DNA of 64,000 nt from Tateyamaria sp. ANG-S1 (GCF_000814025.1 NZ_JWLL01000005.1:372001-436000); one strand, 5' to 3'; counted from the first letter of the stretch, positions 36,186 through 47,950 are shown. Numbers and translations: made by a program. The notes: generated from the letters alone by a model not told the origin.

Positions 36186-37408
36186 GATCGATAATCCGCG
36201 TTGATGTCGATGTATCCGTGGGTCAAATCGCAGGTCCAGACCGTGGCCGATCCTTCGCCCATACCGCAATCCACGCGGATGCGAATGTTGTCCTGCTTCA
36301 TATGTGCGGCGGCGTCCTCTTCGCGATAGGTCGGGCTGACCCAACCGTTTTCTGCCACGAGTATATCGCCGAACCAGATGGACAGTGTATCGCGGTCTGC
36401 CGGAGCGCCTGACTTACCAACGGCCATCACAACGCGGCCCCAATTGGGATCCTCGCCTGCGATAGCGGTTTTGACCAAGGGCGAATTTGCGATCGACAGA
36501 CCATGGGTCTTGGCCGCCGACGCATCTGTGCAGCCTGTGACATCAATCGTGATGAACTTCGTAGCACCCTCTCCATCGCGCACCACTTGATGCGAGAGGT
36601 CGAGCATGACGGCTTGCAAAGCCTCTTCGAACTCTGCGTTGCCGGTGACGTCAACGCCGCTCCACCCTGTCGCGGCAACGATCAGGCTGTCCGACGTCGA
36701 GGTATCGCTATCCACTGTGATGCAGTTGAACGTCGTATCTGCTGCGGCGCCCACCATGTCCTGCAATGCGCTCTGCGACACCTGTGCATCGGTAAAGATG
36801 TAAACCAACATCGTCGCCATGTCGGGGGCAATCATGCCGCTGCCTTTCGCGATACCTGCAATCTTCACGGGCTTTCCGTTGGCGTTGATCGTGCGCGTGG
36901 CACCCTTGGGATAGGTGTCTGTGGTCATGATGGCAGACGCCGCAACTGCAATGGCGTCCGCGGATTGCAGCGTAACCAGATTGGACAGATGTGCTGTGAT
37001 CCGCTCGTGCGGCAGCGGTTCGCCGATGACGCCGGTTGATGCGGTGAATATCCGTTCTGCGGGCAATCCGGTGGCTTGCGCTGTCGCATCGACAACAGCG
37101 GCCACTGCATCCACCCCGTTGCGTCCGGTGAATGCGTTGGCATTGCCTGCATTCACCAGAATGGCAGCGCCTGCGTCCTGTCGCCCGCCCAGTTTGGCCT
37201 GGCAATCCAGAACCGGTGCCGCGCGGGTCGAAGATTTGGTGAAAACGCCAGCGACGCTTGTGCCGGGGGCACAGATAGCCAGCATGACGTCCAGCCGTCC
37301 GGAATACCGGACGCCAGCCTCGACCGCGGCAAAGGTGATGCCGTCAATCTGTGGCAGCTTGGGAAACGTCTCGGGCGCCAGCGGCGAGCGAGGCAGCGCA
37401 CCAGCCAT
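36182..37408 (-). CDS. argJ: Bifunctional glutamate N-acetyltransferase / N-acetylglutamate synthase
   Basis: Transfers the acetyl group from N-acetylornithine to glutamate, recycling it in arginine synthesis; the bifunctional form also uses acetyl-CoA. The 408-residue precursor cleaves itself into two chains; the site is Ala198-Thr199 in KGSGMIAPDMATML, with Thr199 the nucleophile. FTKSSTRAAPV and LVNAGNANAFTG are also family marks. It starts three bases after the ppiC stop and overlaps mutT by four bases. Confidence 0.96.
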   Translation of the reverse strand: MAGALPRSPLAPETFPKLPQIDGITFAAVEAGVRYSGRLDVMLAICAPGTSVAGVFTKSSTRAAPVLDCQAKLGGRQDAGAAILVNAGNANAFTGRNGVDAVAAVVDATAQATGLPAERIFTASTGVIGEPLPHERITAHLSNLVTLQSADAIAVAASAIMTTDTYPKGATRTINANGKPVKIAGIAKGSGMIAPDMATMLVYIFTDAQVSQSALQDMVGAAADTTFNCITVDSDTSTSDSLIVAATGWSGVDVTGNAEFEEALQAVMLDLSHQVVRDGEGATKFITIDVTGCTDASAAKTHGLSIANSPLVKTAIAGEDPNWGRVVMAVGKSGAPADRDTLSIWFGDILVAENGWVSPTYREEDAAAHMKQDNIRIRVDCGMGEGSATVWTCDLTHGYIDINADYRS

Positions 37409-37411
37409 CCC

Positions 37412-38251
37412 TTATTCCACCAGTCCCAGATCGGACAGGATCTCGGGATCAAGGTCAGCAGCGCCCGATTGGTCGATCTGAGCGTTTGCTGTCAGGGATG
37501 CGACGTATTCTTCGACCGCTGCATCGCGTACTTCCGCAAGCAACTCTTCGCGGACGTCATCCAGTTTGGGCGCATCGGGCACCCGCGTTTCGTTCAAAAT
37601 GATGACGTGCCAGCCGAACTGCGTTTGCACCGGGTCGGAAACCTCGCCCACTTCCAGGGAGATCACGGCAGCTTCGAAACTCGGCACCATCGCACCTGCG
37701 CCAAACCAGCCAAGCTGTCCGCCATTGGGCCCGGACGGACCGGTCGATTTTTCCCGCGCGGTGGCGGCAAAGTCTGCTCCGCCGTCAAGCTCCGCCTTAA
37801 TGGCTTTGGCTTCTTCCTCTGTCTCCACCAGAATGTGCGAGGCGTTGTACTCTTCCTGAGGGGTCACGCCTTCGTACTTTGCTTCATAGGCGGCCTGAAT
37901 TGCTTCGTCCGTCAGCTTTTCCTGAAACAGCGTTTCCAGCTCTTCGCCCGCGGTGAGTGACCGCGTCTCGTTCTCGATCTGCAGCAAAGTCCGTTTGGGC
38001 AGGTCGCCGTCGAAAGACTGCGCCAAAAGCGTCTGGTTGATCAGTTGCTCAAGGATACCGCTGAACAGAACATCGTTCGGCAATTGTTGGAACTGCTGGG
38101 GCAGCGATGCGCGCGCCACGATCATGTGACCGACCGTGATGTCGGTCCCGTTTACCGTGGCAACAACCGTGTCTGCATCCTGCGCTGTTGCCGGGGTGGC
38201 CAGGGCTGCAATCAAACCCAGCGCGGGCAGCGAGAAGAAACGTTTATTCAT
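37412..38251 (-). CDS. Exported parvulin-type peptidyl-prolyl isomerase
   Basis: A 279-residue periplasmic PPIase. From the ATG at 38251 the protein has a signal peptide (MNKRFFSLPALGLIAALATPATAQ). A helical N-terminal region follows, then a parvulin rotamase domain at about 130-225 with YNASHILVETEEEAKAI, FAATAREKSTGPSGPNGGQLGWF and FGWHVIIL. Such proteins assist folding of outer-membrane and secreted proteins. It is divergent from secA across 178 bases, a fitting neighbour for export. Confidence 0.92.
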   Translation of the reverse strand: MNKRFFSLPALGLIAALATPATAQDADTVVATVNGTDITVGHMIVARASLPQQFQQLPNDVLFSGILEQLINQTLLAQSFDGDLPKRTLLQIENETRSLTAGEELETLFQEKLTDEAIQAAYEAKYEGVTPQEEYNASHILVETEEEAKAIKAELDGGADFAATAREKSTGPSGPNGGQLGWFGAGAMVPSFEAAVISLEVGEVSDPVQTQFGWHVIILNETRVPDAPKLDDVREELLAEVRDAAVEEYVASLTANAQIDQSGAADLDPEILSDLGLVE

Positions 38252-38429
38252 GTAACAGTCCTTGGGGCTCTTGCGCCCCACCCGGGGCGCGCATTGACAC
38301 GGTTTCACGTGACCCTTACATCGCCCTATGGACGCGGCCGGGGCCGATTTTCGCCCACCGTTATTATGGGCTTGGCACGCGCCCGGCAAGCAGTTGCTGT
38401 ATAGACACTAACGATCGGCTGGAGAACGT

Positions 38430-41129
38430 ATGCTCGGTTTCGGTACCCTCACGAAGAAGGTGTTTGGCACCCCCAATGATCGCAAGATCAAGAGCACGCG
38501 CCCGCTGGTTGAAAAGATCAACGCGCTAGAGCCGGAATTCGAGGCGCTGAGCGATGAGGGTCTGAAGGACAGGACACAGGCCCTTGCCGAACGCGCCATG
38601 GGTGGTGAAAGCCTGGACGACCTGCTGCCCGAAGCCTTCGCCAACTGCCGCGAGGCGGCGAAGCGTACGCTGGGCCTGCGCGCCTATGACACGCAACTTC
38701 TGGGCGCGATCTTTCTGCACCAGGGCAATATCGCCGAGCAGAAGACCGGTGAGGGCAAGACCCTGACCGCAACCTTTGCCACGTATCTGAATGCGCTGAC
38801 GGGCAAGGGCGTGCATGTGGTCACGGTCAACGACTATCTGGTTCAGCGCGATGCAGAATGGATGGGTAAAGTGTTTTCGGCCCTTGGGCTGACAACGGGT
38901 GTTGCCATCGCTGGCATGGATGAAGAGGCCAAGCGCGCTGCCTATGCCTGCGACGTAACCTACGCCACCAACAACGAGCTGGGCTTCGATTATCTGCGCG
39001 ACAACATGAAGCCGTCCATCGAAGAGATGGTGCAGCGCGGCCACAACTTCGCAATTGTGGATGAGGTCGACAGTATCCTGATCGATGAGGCGCGCACGCC
39101 GCTGGTCATCTCCGGCCCGCTGCAGGACCGGTCCGAGATGTACGTGACCATCGACGGCATCATCCCGTTGATCGAGGATGATCACTATACCCTCGACGAA
39201 AAGCAGAAGAACGTGACCTTCACTGACGAAGGCAACGAGTTCGTCGAAGAGCAGTTGCGCGTCCGTGGCCTGATTGAAGAGGGGGCGTCGCTTTACGATC
39301 CGGAAAGCACCACAATCGTTCACCACGTGAACCAGGGTCTGCGCGCGCACAAGCTGTTTCAGAAGGACAAGGACTATATCGTCCGCGACAGTCAGGTTGT
39401 CCTGATCGACGAATTTACCGGTCGGATGATGACGGGCCGCCGCCTGTCCGATGGTTTGCACCAGGCGATCGAAGCCAAAGAAGGCGTGCAGATCCAGCCC
39501 GAGAACCAGACGCTCGCGTCTGTGACCTTCCAGAACTACTTCCGGCTTTACGAAAAGCTTGCAGGCATGACCGGCACTGCTGCGACCGAAGCGGAAGAGT
39601 TCCAGACAATCTACGGCCTTGGTGTGGTCGAAGTGCCAACCCACAAGCCCATCGCACGACTGGACGAAGACGATCAGGTCTATCGCACCGGGCAGGAAAA
39701 ATACAAAGCCATGATCGGTGAGATCAAGGCGGCGCATGAAAAGGGGCAACCGATTCTGGTCGGCACCACATCCATCGACAAGTCCGAAATGTTCTCGGAA
39801 GCGCTCAAGTCCGAAGGGATTGCGCACAACGTCCTGAACGCGCGCCAGCACGAGCAGGAGGCGCAGATCATCGCGGATGCGGGCAAATTCGGCGCCGTAA
39901 CCATCGCAACCAACATGGCCGGGCGGGGCACGGACATTCAGCTTGGCGGCAATGTCGAGATGAAGGTACTGGAAGCCATCACCGCCGATCCCGAGGCTGA
40001 TCCGGAAGATACGCGCAAGCGCATCGAAGCCGAACACGAGGACGAAAAGCGGAAGGTGCTTACCGCTGGTGGCCTCTTCGTTCTTGCGTCCGAACGGCAC
40101 GAAAGCCGCCGGATCGACAACCAATTGCGCGGCCGGTCTGGTCGTCAGGGTGATCCGGGGCGCACGTCCTTCTATTTGAGCCTGGAAGATGACTTGATGC
40201 GCATCTTCGGCTCTGACCGGTTGGACAAGGTGCTGAAGACGCTTGGCCTGGAAGAAGGCGAAGCCATCGTGCACCCTTGGGTGAACAAGTCTCTTGAACG
40301 GGCGCAGGCCAAGGTCGAGGGGCGTAACTTCGACATCCGCAAGCAGCTTCTGAAGTTTGACGACGTGATGAACGATCAGCGCCGCGTGATCTTTTCGCAG
40401 CGCCGTGAGATCATGGAAGCCAAGGACTTGTCGGAAATCACCTCTGACATGCGGGACGAGGTCATTGACGACCTGATTGATCAATACATGCCCCCCAACA
40501 GCTATGCTGATCAGTGGGACACCGAAGCACTCTATGCAGCGGTCATTGAAAACCTTGGCATCGATGTACCTGTCATGGAATGGTGCGAAGAAGAGGGCGT
40601 TGACGATGAACAGGTCCGCGAGCGCCTGATCGAAGCCAGCGACAAGATGCTTGCCGAAAAGGCCGAAGCCTTTGGCGAAGAGAACATGCGCAGCATCGAA
40701 AAGCAGCTGATCCTGCAGGCGATTGATGGCAAGTGGCGCGAGCATCTGCTGACACTTGAACACCTGCGGTCTGTGGTCGGGTTCCGCGGCTATGCCCAAC
40801 GCGATCCGCTGAACGAATACAAGAACGAGGCGTTCCAGCTGTTCGAAGGGATGCTTGAAAGCCTCCGCAGCGAGGTCACCAACAAACTGTCCCGTATCCG
40901 TCCGCTCACTGACGAGGAACGCGAACAGATGATGGCCCAGATGGCGGCCCAACAACAGCAGGTGGCTGATGTCTCCACACCGAACGCGCCACCGGCACCG
41001 ACGGAAGAGGCCGTTGCCAACGGGTTCGATGAAAATGACCGAAGTACGTGGGGCAATCCGGGTCGGAATGACCTCTGCCCATGCGGTTCCGGCAAGAAGT
41101 TCAAGCATTGCCACGGCGCGTTTGTCTGA
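38430..41129 (+). CDS. secA: Preprotein translocase ATPase SecA
   Basis: Motor of the Sec export pathway. The 899-residue protein has Walker A in [15 protein letters not shown] (Lys110), [15 protein letters not shown], and the second RecA fold with NMAGRGTDI. The C-terminal zinc-binding tail has Cys883, Cys885, Cys894 and His895, which binds SecB and phospholipid. An acidic Gln/Met-rich linker precedes the tail. Start ATG follows GGAGAACGT. No frameshift is seen. Confidence 0.98.
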   Translation: MLGFGTLTKKVFGTPNDRKIKSTRPLVEKINALEPEFEALSDEGLKDRTQALAERAMGGESLDDLLPEAFANCREAAKRTLGLRAYDTQLLGAIFLHQGNIAEQKTGEGKTLTATFATYLNALTGKGVHVVTVNDYLVQRDAEWMGKVFSALGLTTGVAIAGMDEEAKRAAYACDVTYATNNELGFDYLRDNMKPSIEEMVQRGHNFAIVDEVDSILIDEARTPLVISGPLQDRSEMYVTIDGIIPLIEDDHYTLDEKQKNVTFTDEGNEFVEEQLRVRGLIEEGASLYDPESTTIVHHVNQGLRAHKLFQKDKDYIVRDSQVVLIDEFTGRMMTGRRLSDGLHQAIEAKEGVQIQPENQTLASVTFQNYFRLYEKLAGMTGTAATEAEEFQTIYGLGVVEVPTHKPIARLDEDDQVYRTGQEKYKAMIGEIKAAHEKGQPILVGTTSIDKSEMFSEALKSEGIAHNVLNARQHEQEAQIIADAGKFGAVTIATNMAGRGTDIQLGGNVEMKVLEAITADPEADPEDTRKRIEAEHEDEKRKVLTAGGLFVLASERHESRRIDNQLRGRSGRQGDPGRTSFYLSLEDDLMRIFGSDRLDKVLKTLGLEEGEAIVHPWVNKSLERAQAKVEGRNFDIRKQLLKFDDVMNDQRRVIFSQRREIMEAKDLSEITSDMRDEVIDDLIDQYMPPNSYADQWDTEALYAAVIENLGIDVPVMEWCEEEGVDDEQVRERLIEASDKMLAEKAEAFGEENMRSIEKQLILQAIDGKWREHLLTLEHLRSVVGFRGYAQRDPLNEYKNEAFQLFEGMLESLRSEVTNKLSRIRPLTDEEREQMMAQMAAQQQQVADVSTPNAPPAPTEEAVANGFDENDRSTWGNPGRNDLCPCGSGKKFKHCHGAFV

Positions 41130-41236
41130 TCTGCGCGCCGTATTCCTGCCGTAAAGACTCCCCACCGCCGTCATAAGACAGCCCGCTTCGTCGATCATCC
41201 TGACCATGAACCAATCCGTGGGAAGGGAATGGGACG

Positions 41237-42235
41237 ATGCGATACCTCAAAGAGATCGCAACCGGCGTGGCGACGCTGGCAATTGCGGTCGGCATTGGCT
41301 TTGTTATGCAAAGTGGCGAAGCCGCCAAAGAACGATATGGAGCGGCTGCGCGTAACGCACCCGCGCCAGTGGATGAGACATTCACGGGTACGTCTGGCAC
41401 CGACATCTTGCTGGAAGTGCAGGAGATTGAGCTGACGTCCGCTTCGGACCCGGCCGCTGTGCCGGTTCCACAGACCGATTCAAACGTGCAGCGCGTTTCA
41501 GTTCCGGCCACGACCGATAGACCGGAAGAGAGCGACTTCCTGCCGCGTGCCGCGGGATGTGAGATGCGCGCCGAAGCCCAGGTTGGCCCGGCTGCGATGG
41601 TTTTGCTGTCCCTCGCGGCACCCTGTGCGGCCAACGAACGGCTGACCGTGCATCACAACGGGATGATGTTCACTGAAACCACCGACGCTAGTGGCAATCT
41701 GAACCTGACCGTTCCAGCGCTGTCAGAGCAGGCGGTTTTCATCATGGCGTTTTCCAACGGTGACGGCGCGGTAGCGCAGGCCAACGTGCCTGATGTGGCG
41801 CAGTACGACCGGACGACCCTGCAATGGCGTGGACAAGCAGGTTTTGAACTGCATGCCCGCGAATTCGGTGCGTCCTATGGTCAGAACGGTCATGTCTGGT
41901 CTGGTACGTCTCAGAACATCGAAGGAATGATGACGGGCGAGAACGGTTACCTCATGCGTCTTGGCGATACGCAATTGGATGAGCCCCTGATGGCGGAGAT
42001 TTACACCTACCCATCTGGCACATCCGCGAAATCGGGCACTATTGATCTGAGTGTCGAGGCCGAGGTCACGCTCAACAACTGTGGTATGGAGGTTGAGGCG
42101 CAGTCGCTTGAAATAATGGCGGATGGCGCGATGAAAACCCAGGATCTGACCCTCGCCGTTCCCGGTTGTGATGCCGTAGGCAGTTTTCTGGTGTTGAACA
42201 ATTTGGTCGCAGACCTGAAAGTCGCAAGCAACTGA
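41237..42235 (+). CDS. Exported or inner-membrane-anchored protein of unknown function
   Basis: A 332-residue protein. One N-terminal hydrophobic segment (residues about 8-27, IATGVATLAIAVGIGFVMQS) without an obvious cleavage site suggests a membrane anchor with a periplasmic body. A flexible Pro/Thr/Ser-rich linker (about 40-100) leads to a compact domain that is probably beta-rich, with four cysteines (GCEMRAE, APCAAN, NNCGMEV, PGCDAVG) that could form two disulfides. I recognise no catalytic motif. It follows secA by 107 bases and precedes the binding-protein/OmpA fusion by 22 bases, likely in one unit with it. Confidence 0.75.
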   Translation: MRYLKEIATGVATLAIAVGIGFVMQSGEAAKERYGAAARNAPAPVDETFTGTSGTDILLEVQEIELTSASDPAAVPVPQTDSNVQRVSVPATTDRPEESDFLPRAAGCEMRAEAQVGPAAMVLLSLAAPCAANERLTVHHNGMMFTETTDASGNLNLTVPALSEQAVFIMAFSNGDGAVAQANVPDVAQYDRTTLQWRGQAGFELHAREFGASYGQNGHVWSGTSQNIEGMMTGENGYLMRLGDTQLDEPLMAEIYTYPSGTSAKSGTIDLSVEAEVTLNNCGMEVEAQSLEIMADGAMKTQDLTLAVPGCDAVGSFLVLNNLVADLKVASN

Positions 42236-42257
42236 CCGCAGCGACAACAGGCTTGAT

Positions 42258-43811
42258 ATGGCTTTGATACGTGCGGCGATTTTCGCCGCACTTTCTCTTT
42301 GGGGGATCGCTTGCTTTGCGCAGGACGTGACACTGACTTCGCCGGATGGACAGGTGGAGTTGAGCGGCACGCTTCTGGGCTTTGACGGTGAGTTCTATCG
42401 CATCGAAACCATCTATGGCGAGCTGACCGTGGATGGGTCCGGTGTGCTGTGCGAAGGACCGGCCTGCCCAAACCTGCAGGACTTCGTCGCTGAGATCAGC
42501 GTATCCGGATCCTCCACGATGGGGGCGGTTCTGATGCCCGCATTGATCGAAGGCTTCGCGCTGCGCAACAACTACACGGCCTCACGTGAGGTCGTTGACG
42601 CGCGCAATTTCACATACACCCTATTGGATACGGATAGCGGCAAACCCGTCGCGCGTTTCTACTTTCACGTCTCGACCACGGACGAAGGGTTTGCTGACCT
42701 GCTGGCCAACGACGCTGATATCGTCATGGCTTTGCGCGAAATTCGTCCCGATGAACGCCAGCGTGCCCGTGATGCCGGGATGGGCGACATGACGGAGGCC
42801 AACCGCAGCCGCGTTCTGGCGCTGGATGCGATGGTGCCGATTGTTTCGCCGTCGAACCCGGTAGACAGGATTTCGCCGCAAGACCTCGCCTCTGTCTTTG
42901 CAGGGCGCATCACCAACTGGACCGACCTTGGTGGAGCAGATGCACCGATTGCCCTACATCTGCCGGGCGCGCGAACGGGCCTTGGGCAGTCGGTGGAAGA
43001 TGATGTCATGGGGCCAGCCCGGTCCACATTCGCCGAAGGGATCGAACGTCACGACCGCGGGCTGGACGTGGTGAACGCGGTGCTACGCGATCCTTTTGCC
43101 ATTGGGATTGCAAGTTATGCCGATACGGGCGATGCCCGCGCGCTTACCCTGACAGGAGCCTGCGGTTTTTCGTTGTCGGCGGCGCGCGGTACGATCAAGA
43201 CCGAGGACTATCCCCTCACGGCACCGATGTTTCTGTACCTTCCTGCGCGTCGGTTGCCCAAGATCGGGCGCGAATTTCTGGCTTTTACCCGCGGTCCGTC
43301 GGCGCAAGTTGTGATCCGGCGTGCAGGCTTTGTGGATCAGGCGCCAGAGGAGGTTTCGATCAATGATCAGGGTTACCGCTTTGCAAATGCAGTGACTTCT
43401 GCTGGTCCGGAGGTGTCGCTGGAGGAGTTGCAACGCATGACCCGGACGCTGTACGGCATGGCGCGTCTAACGACGTCGTTCCGGTTTGAGGCAGGGTCGG
43501 TGAGGCTCGATGCGCAATCGCGATCGAATGTGCAGCAATTGGCCCGCGCGCTTGAGCAGGGAAAGTATGATGCGCGGCAGATTTTGCTGGTGGGATTCAG
43601 CGACGGTGACGGGCCCGCAGCCGCCAATCGCGACATTGCAATGCGCCGGGCAGAGGCGGTGCGGAGGGCGGTTGAAACGGCTGCTCAGACCGCGAATTTC
43701 GAGCGATTTCAAATGGATGTGGATGCGTTTGGGGAGGCGCTGCCGATGGCCTGTGATGACAGCGCGTGGGGGCGGCAGGCCAATCGGCGGGTCGAGGTTT
43801 GGGTGCGCTAG
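42258..43811 (+). CDS. Phosphate-binding-protein-like / OmpA C-terminal fusion protein
   Basis: A 517-residue exported protein. A signal peptide (about 1-21) is followed by a short beta domain (LTSPDGQVELSGTLLGFDG). Then comes a PstS-like periplasmic binding domain, about residues 75-350, with SGSSTMGAVLMPALIEGF, the ADIVMALREI turn and VDRISPQDLASVFAGRITNW, all typical of phosphate-binding proteins. The C-terminal 120 residues are an OmpA-type peptidoglycan-binding domain (FRFEAGSVRLDAQSRSNVQQL, RRAEAVRRAV and NRRVEVWV). A wall-tethered binding protein is unusual. No pst transporter genes are nearby, so phosphate uptake is not implied. Its stop shares CTAG with radC. Confidence 0.85.
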   Translation: MALIRAAIFAALSLWGIACFAQDVTLTSPDGQVELSGTLLGFDGEFYRIETIYGELTVDGSGVLCEGPACPNLQDFVAEISVSGSSTMGAVLMPALIEGFALRNNYTASREVVDARNFTYTLLDTDSGKPVARFYFHVSTTDEGFADLLANDADIVMALREIRPDERQRARDAGMGDMTEANRSRVLALDAMVPIVSPSNPVDRISPQDLASVFAGRITNWTDLGGADAPIALHLPGARTGLGQSVEDDVMGPARSTFAEGIERHDRGLDVVNAVLRDPFAIGIASYADTGDARALTLTGACGFSLSAARGTIKTEDYPLTAPMFLYLPARRLPKIGREFLAFTRGPSAQVVIRRAGFVDQAPEEVSINDQGYRFANAVTSAGPEVSLEELQRMTRTLYGMARLTTSFRFEAGSVRLDAQSRSNVQQLARALEQGKYDARQILLVGFSDGDGPAAANRDIAMRRAEAVRRAVETAAQTANFERFQMDVDAFGEALPMACDDSAWGRQANRRVEVWVR

Positions 43812-44557
43812 AGGTACCCCTCGGACTTGAAGCTCAGCTCGCGGCTTTTGCCGACGATCAGGTGGTCGTGGACAGTGATGCCCAAGGCGGAACAAGCCAT
43901 TTCCATCTTGGCTGTCATGTCGATGTCAGACTGGCTCGGGGTTGGATCGCCCGAGGGGTGATTGTGCACCAGGATCAGGGCGGAGGCGTTGAGTTCGAGT
44001 GCGCGTTTCGCCACCTCGCGTGGGTATACCGGCACGTGATCGACAGTGCCCTTGGCCTGCTCCTCGTCCGCGATCAGGACGTTTTTTCGATCAAGATACA
44101 GAACTCGAAACTGCTCGGTCTCGCGGTGAGCCATGGTGGTGTGACAGTAGTCGATCAGGGCGTCCCAACTTGAAATAGCGTTCTTTTTCAAAACTTTGGC
44201 GCGTGCCATTCGATGGGCCGCTGCTTCAACGATCTTCAACTCGCAGATCACGGCGTGGCCCACACCTTTGAAGGATTGCAACCGGTCCACGGGTGCCGTG
44301 ATCACACGGTTGAAGTCGCCAAATTCCGCCATCAGGGCATGCGCCAGCGGCTTGACGTCCTGGCGTGGGATGGCCCGGAACAAGACGAGTTCAAGCATTT
44401 CGTAGTCGGGCAAGGCCGCCGCGCCGCCTGCCATGAAGCGGGTGCGCAGACGCTTGCGGTGATCGGCCATGTAGGATGGAGTGCGGCCCTTTGGCAGCGC
44501 AACCGGATCGGCTTCGTCCAGATCGAAAGGGAGCGGCTGTTCAGAGAAATGGGACAT
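43808..44557 (-). CDS. radC: RadC-family JAB/JAMM-domain protein
   Basis: A 249-residue RadC protein. The N-terminal part has a helix-hairpin-helix (FKGVGHAVICELKIVEA). The C-terminal JAMM metalloprotease-like domain keeps the zinc ligands His198, His200 and Asp211 in HNHPSGDPTPSQSD. Despite the name, a direct role in DNA repair has not held up for E. coli RadC; the function is uncertain. The start MSHFSEQPLPFDL at 44557 is preferred to a longer frame from 44653, which would run through a repeat-rich stretch. Confidence 0.9.
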   Translation of the reverse strand: MSHFSEQPLPFDLDEADPVALPKGRTPSYMADHRKRLRTRFMAGGAAALPDYEMLELVLFRAIPRQDVKPLAHALMAEFGDFNRVITAPVDRLQSFKGVGHAVICELKIVEAAAHRMARAKVLKKNAISSWDALIDYCHTTMAHRETEQFRVLYLDRKNVLIADEEQAKGTVDHVPVYPREVAKRALELNASALILVHNHPSGDPTPSQSDIDMTAKMEMACSALGITVHDHLIVGKSRELSFKSEGYL

Positions 44558-44619
44558 GCCCAAACGTGCGGCGAAGTTGGTTAGCGGGAAGTTAATTTTG
44601 CGGCCAAAACAGGGTGTCA

Positions 44620-44673
44620 CCCCCCGTGCAGCATGCGTACACCCCCTGTGCACCCCCCATGCACCCCCACCGC
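44620..44673 (-). repeat. Tandem 11-base repeats giving four G-runs (G-quadruplex-capable) upstream of radC
   Basis: On the plus strand C-runs of 6, 5, 6 and 5 lie at 44620-44625, 44642-44646, 44653-44658 and 44664-44668. The last three repeat with an exact 11-base period (units ACCCCCTGTGC, ACCCCCCATGC, ACCCCCACCGC). On the minus strand, sense for radC, these are G-runs with spacers of 5, 6 and 16 bases, 63-111 bases before the radC ATG. Confidence 0.8.
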
Positions 44674-44695
44674 GCGGTGAGATGCGGGGTCGCGC

Positions 44696-44731
44696 AACGC
44701 ATCGCTGCGTTCAAACGGTGATTCGAACGCA
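44696..44731. repeat. Two mutually exclusive hairpin stems
   Basis: TGCGTT at 44706-44711 can pair either with AACGCA at 44696-44701 (loop TCGC) or, extended to TGCGTTC, with GAACGCA at 44725-44731. Alternative pairing of one segment is the layout of leader switches, but both stems are short. Confidence 0.4.
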
Positions 44732-44768
44732 TGTTCCTGGCTGTTGTGTTGGTTAGGGTTGGAGCAGT

Positions 44769-44794
44769 GTAAGGCGGATCTTGATCCGCCTTAC
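44769..44794 (-). terminator. Hairpin at the end of the dnaKJ unit
   Basis: GTAAGGCGGATC (44769-44780) and GATCCGCCTTAC (44783-44794) form a perfect 12-bp inverted repeat with two central bases, six bases past the dnaJ stop. No U tract follows on the minus strand, so it may protect or process the RNA 3' end rather than terminate alone. Confidence 0.55.
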
Positions 44795-44799
44795 TGATG

Positions 44800-45960
44800 C
44801 TAGCCTTTCATCGAATCCCAGAAGGATTTGACGCTGGAAAAGAAGCTGGAGGATTCGGGGTTGTTCTCTTCCGAGAGGTCCTCGAATTCACGCAGTAGTT
44901 CCTTTTGGCGGGCTGTCAGGTTGACCGGTGTTTCGACCGCGAGTTCGATGAACATGTCCCCGGTTGCACCGCCGCGCAGGGCTGGCATGCCCTTGCTGCG
45001 CAAGCGCATCTGGCGACCCGATTGCGAGCCCGCCGGGATTTGAACACGGCCACGGCCACCGTCGATGGTGGGCACCTCGATGCTGCCACCGAGTGCGGCT
45101 GTCCCCATGCTGACCGGGACGCGGCAGAACAGGTTCGTGCCGTCGCGTTCGAACAGCTTGTGATCGGCCACGTCGATAAAGATGTAGAGATCGCCGGACG
45201 GTCCGCCGCGCATCCCTGCCTCGCCCTCGCCAGCCAGGCGGATGCGGGTACCGGTTTCGACACCGGCGGGGATGTTCACGGACAGGGCGCGGTCCTTCTC
45301 GACCCGGCCTGCGCCGCCGCAGGCGCGGCAGGGGTCCTTGATGATCTGACCGAGACCCGAACATGTAGGACAGGTGCGTTCCACGGTAAAGAAACCCTGC
45401 TGCGCACGCACCTTGCCCATGCCCGAACATGTGGGGCAGGTCGTTGGTTCGGACCCATCTTCGGCACCCGTGCCGGTACAGGCGTCACATTGGACAGAGG
45501 TCGGGACGTTGATGGTTTTCTGCATTCCTGCAAATGCGTCTTCGAGCGAGACGCGCAGGTTGTAGCGCAGGTCGGACCCGCGTGATGCGCGTTGGCGCCC
45601 GCCGCCGCCACCGCGTTGGCCGCCCATGAAGTCACCGAAAAGATCGTCGAATACGTCTGAGAACGCCGAGCCGAAGTCGCCCTGACCGCCGCCAAAGCCG
45701 CCGCCGGGGCGTCCGCCGCCACCGCCCATGCCGCCCTCGAATGCGGCGTGGCCGAATCGGTCATAGGCCGCTTTCTTATCGGCGTCCTTGAGGACTTCGT
45801 AGGCTTCGTTGGCTTCCTTGAACTGCGCTTCGGCGTTGGGGTTGTCCGCGTTGCGGTCGGGGTGCAGTTCCTTGGCCTTGCGGCGGTAGCCTTTCTTGAT
45901 CTCGTCGGCCGAGGCGCCTTTCGAGACGCCAAGCACCTCGTAATAGTCACGTTTTGCCAT
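44800..45960 (-). CDS. dnaJ: Chaperone DnaJ (Hsp40)
   Basis: Co-chaperone that delivers unfolded proteins to DnaK and stimulates its ATPase. The 386-residue protein has a J domain with His33-Pro34-Asp35, a Gly/Phe-rich region (about 75-125), and a zinc domain with four repeats ([32 protein letters not shown]), then the C-terminal substrate domain. It lies 79 bases after dnaK, with a strong hairpin in between. Confidence 0.98.
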   Translation of the reverse strand: MAKRDYYEVLGVSKGASADEIKKGYRRKAKELHPDRNADNPNAEAQFKEANEAYEVLKDADKKAAYDRFGHAAFEGGMGGGGGRPGGGFGGGQGDFGSAFSDVFDDLFGDFMGGQRGGGGGRQRASRGSDLRYNLRVSLEDAFAGMQKTINVPTSVQCDACTGTGAEDGSEPTTCPTCSGMGKVRAQQGFFTVERTCPTCSGLGQIIKDPCRACGGAGRVEKDRALSVNIPAGVETGTRIRLAGEGEAGMRGGPSGDLYIFIDVADHKLFERDGTNLFCRVPVSMGTAALGGSIEVPTIDGGRGRVQIPAGSQSGRQMRLRSKGMPALRGGATGDMFIELAVETPVNLTARQKELLREFEDLSEENNPESSSFFSSVKSFWDSMKG

Positions 45961-45986
45961 GGATCATGTCCTTTGCTGGAACGTCT

Positions 45987-46013
45987 GAGGCCGGCCTAAT
46001 AGGGGCCGGCCTC
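45987..46013 (-). promoter_or_regulatory. Stable hairpin between dnaK and dnaJ
   Basis: GAGGCCGGCC (45987-45996) and GGCCGGCCTC (46004-46013) give a 10-bp GC stem with a seven-base loop, on the dnaK-dnaJ transcript. No U tract follows. It may attenuate dnaJ or protect the dnaK end of a processed RNA. Confidence 0.6.
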
Positions 46014-46039
46014 GTGATTGGTTCCTCTGAGGCCCAAAA

Positions 46040-47950
<1,911 letters not shown>

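Larger units (their letters stand above)
44558..44799. other. Repeat-rich intergenic region between dnaJ and radC
   Basis: 242 bases with no convincing gene. It contains a 11-base tandem repeat of C-rich units (G-rich on the radC-sense strand), overlapping hairpin stems and the dnaJ end hairpin, each listed separately. A GTTCGAATC-like string at about 44721-44729 (minus strand) has no tRNA around it. Confidence 0.7.

Noticed and set aside
38526-41207. Long open frame (893 codons) antisense to secA
   Set aside because: secA on the other strand is certain; the antisense product shows His/Val/Arg-rich composition typical of a shadow frame.
44719-44731. GTTCGAATC-like string suggesting a tRNA T-loop (minus strand)
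   Set aside because: No T-stem pairing, acceptor stem or anticodon arm can be built around it.
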